Positions 56,948 to 64,000 of a stretch of 64,000 nt of DNA are shown one piece after another; the stretch's first letter is position 1, and each line of letters begins with the position of its first letter. This DNA is from Orychophragmus violaceus (taxonomy: Eukaryota > Streptophyta > Magnoliopsida > Brassicales > Brassicaceae). The notes below the pieces were generated by a model. The model saw only the letters and a program-made list of their open reading frames with translations. It was not told the origin of the DNA and searched no databases. A program made the position numbers and the translations under genes. The stretch lies in NCBI GenBank assembly GCA_030180135.1, contig CM058237.1, forward strand, positions 103,527,489-103,591,488, written 5' to 3'.

Positions 56948-59900
56948 TTAGTGGTACTCCTTCAGGCTTGCCGAGTTCCAGGATCGAGGTAAAGCCTTGC
57001 CTTTCATTGACTCAAGCTCGTAGACTCCTGGTTTGACGACTTTTGTGACTTTGTAGGGTCCTTCCCATTTCGCCCCTAGTTTCCCTGCTCTTTGCTCCTT
57101 GGTGTTTTCGTAAACTTTGCGGAGGACGAAGTCACCGACTTGAAAATGGCGTTCCTTGACTTTCTGGTTGTAGTACCGAGCTGCGAGCTGTTGGTAGTTT
57201 TGAATCCTGAGTAAGGCTCGATCCCGTTCTTCCTCTAAGGTGTCGAGAGCCTGGATTAGCATCTTTTCGTTGATTTCAGTATGGTGTGGCATGAGAGAGC
57301 GGCGGAGAGTGTAAATGTTAGCTTCTGCCGGTACCATTGCTTCCACGCCAAAGGCCAAGGAAAATGGGGTGGCTCCTGTTGCACTGCGGGGTGTCGTTCT
57401 ATGCGACCAGAGAACTCCGTCTAACTCATCTGCCCAAACTCCTTTTTTTCTTTCAAGGCGTTTTTTGATGCCGGCAATGATGGTTTTATTTGTAGCTTCG
57501 GCTTGGCCATTCCCCTGAGGATACCTTGGTGTCGACTTGCTAAGGCGTATATCCCACTTCTTGCAGAATCCTTCGAATACTTTCGAGATGAATTGTGATC
57601 CGTTATCTGTGACGATCTCATAAGGTAGCCCAAAACGACATATGATATATTTCCAGACGAAATTTTGAACCTGGACATCGTGGATGGCGACGTAAGCCTT
57701 GGCCTCTACCCACTTTGTGAAGTAGTCGGTCATAATGAGCAGAAAATGTCTTTGATTGGACAACGGTAATGGTCCAACGATGTCCATTGCCCATCTCATG
57801 AATGGGTAAGCCGCAGTTGACGTTGTGAGTAGCTCTGTAGGTCGATGTATGAATGGCGCATATCGCTGACACTTTTCACATTTGTTGGAATAGGTCTCGC
57901 AGTCGGTTATCATAGTCGGCCAATAATGACCATTCAATTTGATTTTGAGGGCGAGAGACCTGCCTCCGGAGTGGTTTCCGCATGCTCCACAGTGCGTTTC
58001 TTCGAGAACCCGCCTTACTTCATCTCCGTTTATGCATCTGAGGAGGATCTTGTTAGCAGAATACTTATAGAGGATACCTTCATGCATAGTGTATCGCGCG
58101 CTTTTGACTTTAAGTCGTCGTGCTTCCCATTTATCTTCTGGGAGCTTCCCTTCCGTCAGGTATGCTCTTATCGGAAGTCGCCAGTCTTTATTGTCGCCGG
58201 TTAGGACAGCGATGAGGTCTATGCCCTTTGCTTGAATATTGTAGCACATGTCGTCCTCGTCATTCGGGACCATCTCTTCAGTTTCTTCTTGATTGCCCTC
58301 AGGGGGCGGGATGCTTGGTTCGTGGATCGTTTCTACCGGGATCCGTCGACAGAGATTGGGATTAGATGCCAGCGACGCAAGTGCATCTGCCGGGGCATTC
58401 TCCTTTCTTGGTATCTGGATAATGTCGAAGAATTCGAAGGAACTGGTGAGTTCCAACGCCGTCTTTCGGTAAGCCTCCATTCGTTCATTTTTAGCTTCGT
58501 AGTCGCCGTTGATCTGGTTGGCTACAAGCATGGAATCACAGTGGGCCAAGAGATGTCGTACTCCGATTTCCCTGGCTAATCTGAGACCGGCTAACAAAGC
58601 TTCGTACTCGGCTGTGTTGTTAGAAGCCGTGAAACCTAGTTTGAATGACTGCTCTAATATCTCGCCGGTTGGTGATATGAGACGTATCCCTATCCCGGCT
58701 CCTTTTTTAGATGAAGCCCCGTCAACGAACAGTTTCCGATTTTTGTCTTCTGTCTCGGTACCGACATCCAATTCAGGTGATAATTCGACAAGGAAATCAG
58801 CTATTACCTGCGATTTAGCGGTTGTCCTGTTTCTGTACTCGATGTCGTACTCACTTAACTCTATTGCCCACTTGGCTAGACGACCAGACTGTCCCGGGCT
58901 ATGAAGTATTGTTCGAAGAGGTTGACTGCTTAATACAGCAATTGGATGTGACTGAAAATATGGTCGCAGCTTCCGTGCCGAGATGACGATTGCGAAAGCC
59001 AGTTTTTCCATTGCAGGATACCTGGTTTCGGCTCCGTTCATTGTTTTGCTGACGTAGAAGATCGGCTTTTGTTCTCCTCGATCTTCCCGAACTAGCACGC
59101 CACTCACTGCTGTTGTTGAAATGGCGATGTAAAGCAGCAATGTCTCACCATTCTCGGGTTTAGACAGTATCGGCGGGTTCGACAAGTAGTCCTTGAGTTG
59201 GATGAAGGCTTCTTGACACTTTTCGTCCCACACGAATCTTTTGTTCCCTCGTAGGAGCTCGTAAAAAGGCAGACATTTATCCGTTGACCGGGATATAAAC
59301 CTGTTCAAGGCGGCTATGCGGCCAGTGAGGCGTTGTACCTCTCGAGTGTTCTTGGGAGATGGTAAGTCGATTATGGCTGTGATCTGCTTTGGATTAGCTT
59401 CTATTCCTCTCTGAGTTACCACGTATCCTAGGAACTCTCCCGATGTCACCCCAAATGTACACTTAGTTGGATTGAGTTTCATGTCGTATCGGTTAAGGAT
59501 GTTGAAGCATTCCTTTAGATGACCGACATGCTGAGAGGCAATCAGAGACTTGACTAGCATATCGTCGATATAAACTTCCATCGTTGCACCAAGCTGCCCT
59601 GCAAACATCCGGTTTACCAGCCGCTGGTAGGTGGCGCCGGCGTTTTTGAGGCCGAAAGGCATGACTTTGTAGCAATACGTGCCTCGTTCAGTGATGAAGG
59701 CCGTCTTTTCTCTGTCGTCTGGGTTCATGAGGATTTGGTTATATCCTGAGAACGCATCCATGAATGATAGCAGTTCGTTCCCGGCCGTCGCCTCAACAAG
59801 TCGGTCGATGTGCGGCAGCGGGAAACTATCCTTGGGGCAAGCTTTGTTGAGATCCGTGAAGTCGACACATACTCTCCACTTCCCGTTTTTCTTCTTCACG

Positions 59901-62734
59901 ACCACAGGATTGGCCAGCCAGTCAGGATATTTGACTTCTTGGATTGAACCGGCTTCGAGTAGCTTCTCTACTTCATCGTTGACTGCTTTAGCTCTTTCTG
60001 GGCCGAGTTTTCGCCTCTTTTGCTTGACTGGCTTGTAAGTCGGATCGACATTCAACTCGTGAGTTGTAATGGTTGGGTTGATACCCTTCATATCCTTCAT
60101 TGTCCACGCAAACGTTGTAACGTTTTGCTGTAGGAAGGTGATCAGTTCCTCTTTGATGTCGTCCGGTAATCCTGCGCCAATGCCTACACACTTGCTTGCA
60201 TCTGATTCGTCAATGATGACTTGCTGGATTAGTTCTTTCTCCGGTCCTTTTCTTCCGTGTTCTGTGTTGATCATGCAGGAAGGCACCCTGATCTTATGTT
60301 CTCTCGCGAAACACGACCGACTTGCGCTCTGGCATCCTTTGACTGTCTGGATTCCTTTAGGTGTCGGGAATTTCAGACATTGATGGTACGCCGAGGATAC
60401 CGCCTTCATGCTATATAGCCATGGAGTTCCAAGGATCACGTTATAGATGGTTGGTTTGTCAATGACGTGAAACCTCACCAATCTGTTAACTCCTCCTGCG
60501 AAGACAGGCAACTTGATCGTTCCAATTGTGTACGTCGTCTCACTTGTGAACCCGGTAAGCGGCTTGGCCTTCTGCTTGATATCCTCCTCCTTAATATCCA
60601 TCTTCTTGAGTGTATCTAGGAAAATTAAGTCTATCGAGCTCCCGGTGTCCACCAGTATTCGAGATACTTGGCAACTTCCGATCAGAAGCTCAACCACCAG
60701 CGGGTCGTTATGAGGGTAGTGAGTTCCATAGAGGTCCTGGTCGGTAAAGATGACGGGCGGATCATCTGATAGGATTGGTTGAGGCGCCTTTTGCGCGGCC
60801 AATGCTAGGCGTTCATAGACCTTGATTGACCGGACCGAATCATTTACGGAGATCAGACCACCCATGATCATGTTGATTCTTCGGATGGTCTTGGGGGTTT
60901 CTTCTTCGTCCTCCTCCTCTTCTTCTTCACGGTTGCGTTTCAAAACTATGCTTTTGATACGCCGTGGCGGTTTATCTTGCTTGGGAGCCTGCTCGTCGGT
61001 TTTGTCTTCCTTCTTTTGTCCCGATTCTTCCTTCTTCAACCTTTCGATGGCCGCCTTGATCTCTTCATTGGAAAGTCGGGAGTAGAGTGCGTTTCTGAGA
61101 TTCCGACATTCAGCCGTGTCGTGCGACGTAGCTTGATGGTATTCACAGTACTTGTCCCCCGTAGCGGAGGCTGCTTGCGCCTTCTTCGCCTCTTTCCATC
61201 TTTTATTCCACGGCTTTGATGACCGGGACTTGTCGGCGCCGTCCACAACCATTGTTTTGGCGCTTTTACCGTCGTAATGCTGCCTGGGTTCTCTTTCCTC
61301 CTTCTTATCTGCCTGTTTGCCAGAACCGAATCTCTTTGCCAATGCGACCTTTTTCTCTTCCAATTCCACGAATTTGTTTGCCCGATGGAGTGCGTCCTCG
61401 ATGGTTAGTGGCGGGTTGATGACTAAATCTTGGTAAAATGGCGATTCGTGCCAGACGGCGTTTGTCAGGGCTGCGATAGTGAACTTATCTGGTGCCTCAG
61501 CTCGTGTCATCACCGCCCTGAACCTTTCTACGAAATCTTTCAAGGTTTCCTTCTTCTCTTGCGTCATCGACATCAACGCGCTTAGCGAAGTGTCTTTACG
61601 ATTGTAGGCAAAGTGATGCCTTACGAATGCCCATGTGAGGTCTGAGAAGCTATCGATTGACTTGGATGGAAGTCGGGAGAACCAGTTTAGCGCGTCTCCT
61701 TCCAGGGTTTCGGTGAATAGTTGGCAGAAGCCGATGTCACGCTCCTCACTTGATGAGAACCGCGCCTTTGCTGCCATGATTTTGAACGTTGTGAGATGGG
61801 TCGCTGGATCTTTTCTGCCGTCGTACATCGGTAGCCTGAGCTTCTCTCTTTGCCTGATATACGTGTTCGTGATGCGCGAGGTGAAGGGAGTCCTACGAGT
61901 TTCCTCGATGATTCGGTCTATCTCGGGTGCGGACCCCTTCACGCCATGGACCTCCCCTTTTAATTCTTTTAGGGTGTCTTTGAGCTCAATCAGTTGTTTC
62001 TCGACATGGTTGCGACTTGCTCCGCGAATAGACGCTCCGTGAGTTTTCTCGTACGACATACCTCGCTCGCGGCGATAGTTGTCTCGGTGCGAGCCATTCT
62101 CACGTCGCGAATTTTGTCTGTGGTGCACGTCCTGTGTCTGGTGACTGGTATGTTCCTCTCTGTCGGGTGAATACCTCTCATCACTTCGGTCGTTATGTCT
62201 ACTTTCGCTCCGTTTGGGTCTTTCAGAACCCTCCTTCCGATGTGAGCTATGCTCGCGAGTATCCTTGTTGCTTTCCTTACGCGGGTTGCTCTTGGACTCG
62301 CTGCTACGGCTCTGTTCATGATGGCTTTCCTCAGATGTGCTATAGACCAGTCGTCTGGCGACTTTGTCTTTTACCTTTGACGGCACCTCTCTCCTGGGTT
62401 TTCTGGACTGTTGTCTTGAAAGGATCTTTGCTTGCTCTGTTTGCAGCAGGTCAATTTTTTCCGAGAACGTTTTGATCAGGTCGTTCTGCGAGTCGATCTT
62501 GGCCATTAGAGTGGCTAAAACCTTGTCTTGCTCGATTTGAGCCTCTGTTTCGCTGAGTGACGGGGCGTGTTTGCCGTCATCTCGAGCTTTGTTTGTCTTG
62601 GCGGCGTTTCGCGGCTGCTTGCCGCCTTTGGCCGCATCGTCTTCGTGATCACTTTGGTTGTAATCACTTCCCTCATGGTCGCTTAGGTCAACCTTAGGGT
62701 TTTCCGAATCTGTTTCGTTACCGTTTCCCGACAT
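56948..62734 (-). CDS. Tat1 gag-pol polyprotein, Ty3/gypsy Tat lineage, 1928 aa
   Basis: A single open frame. Residues 1-290 are acidic then Arg/Ser/His-rich. The retrotransposon gag domain is at about 300-480, starting with LPMYDGRKDP. A Cys/His motif YCEYHQATSHDTAEC lies near 528. Then follow an aspartic protease (VDTGSS, D696), reverse transcriptase (YIDD, 1055-1058), a first RNase H, a second archaeal-like RNase H (LFVDGASS, D1338), the integrase zinc region (HCGACGNH...CEKC) and the integrase core DD35E (D1651, D1710, E1746). Integrase after RNase H marks Ty3/gypsy; the extra RNase H marks Tat. All catalytic motifs checked are intact. The start is the first ATG, 46 bp after the 5' LTR. 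It is convergent with the antisense gene. Confidence 0.96.
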   Translation of the reverse strand: MSGNGNETDSENPKVDLSDHEGSDYNQSDHEDDAAKGGKQPRNAAKTNKARDDGKHAPSLSETEAQIEQDKVLATLMAKIDSQNDLIKTFSEKIDLLQTEQAKILSRQQSRKPRREVPSKVKDKVARRLVYSTSEESHHEQSRSSESKSNPRKESNKDTREHSSHRKEGSERPKRSESRHNDRSDERYSPDREEHTSHQTQDVHHRQNSRRENGSHRDNYRRERGMSYEKTHGASIRGASRNHVEKQLIELKDTLKELKGEVHGVKGSAPEIDRIIEETRRTPFTSRITNTYIRQREKLRLPMYDGRKDPATHLTTFKIMAAKARFSSSEERDIGFCQLFTETLEGDALNWFSRLPSKSIDSFSDLTWAFVRHHFAYNRKDTSLSALMSMTQEKKETLKDFVERFRAVMTRAEAPDKFTIAALTNAVWHESPFYQDLVINPPLTIEDALHRANKFVELEEKKVALAKRFGSGKQADKKEEREPRQHYDGKSAKTMVVDGADKSRSSKPWNKRWKEAKKAQAASATGDKYCEYHQATSHDTAECRNLRNALYSRLSNEEIKAAIERLKKEESGQKKEDKTDEQAPKQDKPPRRIKSIVLKRNREEEEEEDEEETPKTIRRINMIMGGLISVNDSVRSIKVYERLALAAQKAPQPILSDDPPVIFTDQDLYGTHYPHNDPLVVELLIGSCQVSRILVDTGSSIDLIFLDTLKKMDIKEEDIKQKAKPLTGFTSETTYTIGTIKLPVFAGGVNRLVRFHVIDKPTIYNVILGTPWLYSMKAVSSAYHQCLKFPTPKGIQTVKGCQSASRSCFAREHKIRVPSCMINTEHGRKGPEKELIQQVIIDESDASKCVGIGAGLPDDIKEELITFLQQNVTTFAWTMKDMKGINPTITTHELNVDPTYKPVKQKRRKLGPERAKAVNDEVEKLLEAGSIQEVKYPDWLANPVVVKKKNGKWRVCVDFTDLNKACPKDSFPLPHIDRLVEATAGNELLSFMDAFSGYNQILMNPDDREKTAFITERGTYCYKVMPFGLKNAGATYQRLVNRMFAGQLGATMEVYIDDMLVKSLIASQHVGHLKECFNILNRYDMKLNPTKCTFGVTSGEFLGYVVTQRGIEANPKQITAIIDLPSPKNTREVQRLTGRIAALNRFISRSTDKCLPFYELLRGNKRFVWDEKCQEAFIQLKDYLSNPPILSKPENGETLLLYIAISTTAVSGVLVREDRGEQKPIFYVSKTMNGAETRYPAMEKLAFAIVISARKLRPYFQSHPIAVLSSQPLRTILHSPGQSGRLAKWAIELSEYDIEYRNRTTAKSQVIADFLVELSPELDVGTETEDKNRKLFVDGASSKKGAGIGIRLISPTGEILEQSFKLGFTASNNTAEYEALLAGLRLAREIGVRHLLAHCDSMLVANQINGDYEAKNERMEAYRKTALELTSSFEFFDIIQIPRKENAPADALASLASNPNLCRRIPVETIHEPSIPPPEGNQEETEEMVPNDEDDMCYNIQAKGIDLIAVLTGDNKDWRLPIRAYLTEGKLPEDKWEARRLKVKSARYTMHEGILYKYSANKILLRCINGDEVRRVLEETHCGACGNHSGGRSLALKIKLNGHYWPTMITDCETYSNKCEKCQRYAPFIHRPTELLTTSTAAYPFMRWAMDIVGPLPLSNQRHFLLIMTDYFTKWVEAKAYVAIHDVQVQNFVWKYIICRFGLPYEIVTDNGSQFISKVFEGFCKKWDIRLSKSTPRYPQGNGQAEATNKTIIAGIKKRLERKKGVWADELDGVLWSHRTTPRSATGATPFSLAFGVEAMVPAEANIYTLRRSLMPHHTEINEKMLIQALDTLEEERDRALLRIQNYQQLAARYYNQKVKERHFQVGDFVLRKVYENTKEQRAGKLGAKWEGPYKVTKVVKPGVYELESMKGKALPRSWNSASLKEYH

Positions 62735-62760
62735 CTCGTTTCAGAAATTTCTCTTAGAAA

Positions 62761-62778
62761 TCCCCACAGTCGGCGCCA
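62761..62778 (-). promoter_or_regulatory. Tat1 primer-binding site
   Basis: Minus strand TGGCGCCGACTGTGGGGA, two bases inside the 5' LTR. It starts with TGG as expected. The first eight bases fit a tRNA ending in CGGCGCCA, such as plant tRNA-Asp, but later bases do not clearly fit, so the primer tRNA is left open. It differs from the tRNA-Met site of the other elements. Confidence 0.8.
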
Positions 62779-62780
62779 AT

Positions 62781-63309
62781 TGTAATATCTCAACTCGGTC
62801 TATCCAAAGATAGAAAGAGTTTTAGGGTTTGTAAATTAGGAATTCTAAAAGAAGAATTTAGGAACGCGGTGTGATTTGGGAATTTAGGGTTTAAAGCCGG
62901 TATTTCCGAGGTGGAAGCCGGTAAAGAATGTTATGAAAGTCGTCGGAGAGAATTTTAGGTTAAAGTCGCTCTAAAAGTCTCTCAAGCCGAAAAGTAATAA
63001 GAAAAAAGCGTGATCTGTTATTCATCAATGAGGTTCCTTTTATAAGGTTTACAAGTCGGTTTAACAATAAGGAAAATAGAAAATAAATACCGAGATTTCC
63101 TAATATCCGACTTTACCGAGATATGGAATATTTTCATATTATCGATAAACGCCGCCTTAATCTTTCACAACCCTAATGTAAGTCGGTTGCCCTAAATCCA
63201 GTTTAACCTAAGTTTTACCGTCTTGGGCCATTTCACCGACTTTACATTCTGGGCCGACCTATAATCATGAATAGGCCTTTTTAGGAAAGTGCTAAACTTG
63301 ACTCCAACA
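62781..63309 (-). repeat. Tat1 5' LTR with TATA box
   Basis: 529 bp, pairs with 52354-52882. A TATA box CCTTATAAAAGG (minus strand, 63036-63047) gives a U3 of about 260 bp. Followed by the second CATTT (63310-63314). Confidence 0.95.
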
Positions 63310-63314
63310 CATTT

Positions 63315-64000
63315 TATATATTTTCCTAAAATTCTCCACATGTTAACTAGATGGTAAGTACCAATAATTACTTAAGATTTTTTTTTTTTTGGGGGGCAAA
63401 ACTTAAGATTAGTTTTAACACCAACGAAAATATGGAAATTGCTAAAATCACAAGAAGTTAATTTTAAAATTTCTTAAGCACTGCTCATTATGATTCGATG
63501 AGTAGGAAGGCTGTCGTATGGAAATATACGGCTTTGGACGGGACCGTCCCAATAAAACAAAACACATGTTCAACGGGTCTATAGCCTATCTTCTGTCACG
63601 TGTCAAAAATATGATGGCTGGACGGTGTGTGACTGACTATGCTTGTGGTTGCGTTTCAAAAATGAATAAGTCACATTAACTTTTCCACAGTGATGTCTTT
63701 TCCACAATACTGTTGTAAATTATGGTAAATAAATAGAGAAATTGCATTGTATATGCAAAGAAATTGTGTTTATTAAGTAGCTAAATAGTGACGCGCGTGA
63801 AATCCACCAGATTTTGTGTCATTACACATGTATCCCTGTAAACTTTTTTTTTTTGTCACAAAATGATATATTAAACTAACTTGATGTTACATCATACAAC
63901 AGAGGAAAATTCTTTGCCAAAGAGTACGATTCTATGAAGTTCAAGCTTGAAACATAATTAAGCCATAAATCATAAGAACAGAAAATACATAAAGTTTTAG
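63315..64000. other. Intergenic sequence right of Tat1
   Basis: AT-rich, no ORF above 60 codons. A G-box-like CACGTGTC is at 63597-63604. From about 63846, a T run followed by GTCACAAAATGATATATTAA could be the tail of a minus-strand retroposon. Neither is strong enough to name. Confidence 0.5.

Larger units (their letters stand above)
52354..63309 (-). mobile_element. Tat1: complete Ty3/gypsy Tat-lineage element with an antisense gene
   Basis: Two 529-bp LTRs (52354-52882 and 62781-63309) are flanked by a perfect CATTT duplication (52349-52353, 63310-63314). On the minus strand it has a primer-binding site, an intact 1928-aa gag-pol, a spacer with a 40-T run, a gene on the opposite strand, a polypurine tract and the 3' LTR. 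Dual RNase H and an antisense ORF between pol and the 3' LTR are known marks of the plant Tat clade. The LTRs differ at about ten positions by eye, so it is older than the Copia insertions, yet both coding units are open. Confidence 0.95.

Noticed and set aside
63590..63610. G-box-like CACGTGTC as a host promoter
   Set aside because: A single short motif with no gene visible before the window ends.
63846..64000. SINE or LINE tail on the minus strand
   Set aside because: Only a T run and a short following stretch support it; no coding part, Pol III boxes or duplication seen.

Overview
This is plant nuclear DNA, most likely from a Brassicaceae genome; I infer the family from the style of the retrotransposons and did not test it. 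No host protein-coding gene, tRNA, rRNA or CRISPR array is visible. About 90 percent of the window is LTR retrotransposons inserted into one another, and a 500-N block at 48916-49415 marks an assembly gap.

The nest can be untangled by matching LTR pairs and 5-bp target-site duplications (TSDs). The oldest layer is a decayed Ty3/gypsy Tat-type element, Tat0 (21368-22632 and 45603-46343, + strand). Three things inserted into it. LTR-G (11461-11851 and 19116-21367, - strand, running off the left edge) carries Gyp1 (5208-11460, -), which carries Copia element Cop1 (1-5207, -, cut by the window edge); LTR-G also carries Cop2 (11852-19115, -, TSD GTAAG). Cop3 (22633-45602, +, TSD GCCTC) carries Cop4 (23279-30582, -, TSD ATCAG, inside the Cop3 primer-binding site) and Cop5 (32599-40423, +, TSD GTTGT, inside Cop3 gag). 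LTR-H (46344-48915, -) runs into the gap. To the right lie AT-rich intergenic DNA with two probable hAT-like non-autonomous elements, then a complete Tat element, Tat1 (52354-63309, -, TSD CATTT), then about 0.7 kb of intergenic DNA.

The five Copia elements are one family in two coding forms. Cop3 and Cop5 have full gag-pol; Cop5 is an uninterrupted 1325-codon ORF with near-identical LTRs and is the best candidate for an active element. Cop1, Cop2 and Cop4 have a different gag and a long-dead pol with shared lesions, so they were probably mobilised in trans. LTR, leader and 3' UTR types do not follow the coding type: Cop4 and Cop5 share one end type, while Cop1, Cop2 and Cop3 share the other. 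All five carry a consensus splice donor in the LTR and a splice acceptor 2 nt before the gag ATG, which suggests a spliced mRNA lacking the primer-binding site.

Tat1 has an intact 1928-aa gag-pol with a second, archaeal-like RNase H, and a separate four-exon gene on the opposite strand (53381-56010, about 807 aa) encoding a Transposase_28-like domain and a coiled coil. This antisense gene, the candidate leader intron, the modular ends of the Copia family and the large inverted repeat formed by Cop4 and Cop5 are the observations most worth following up.
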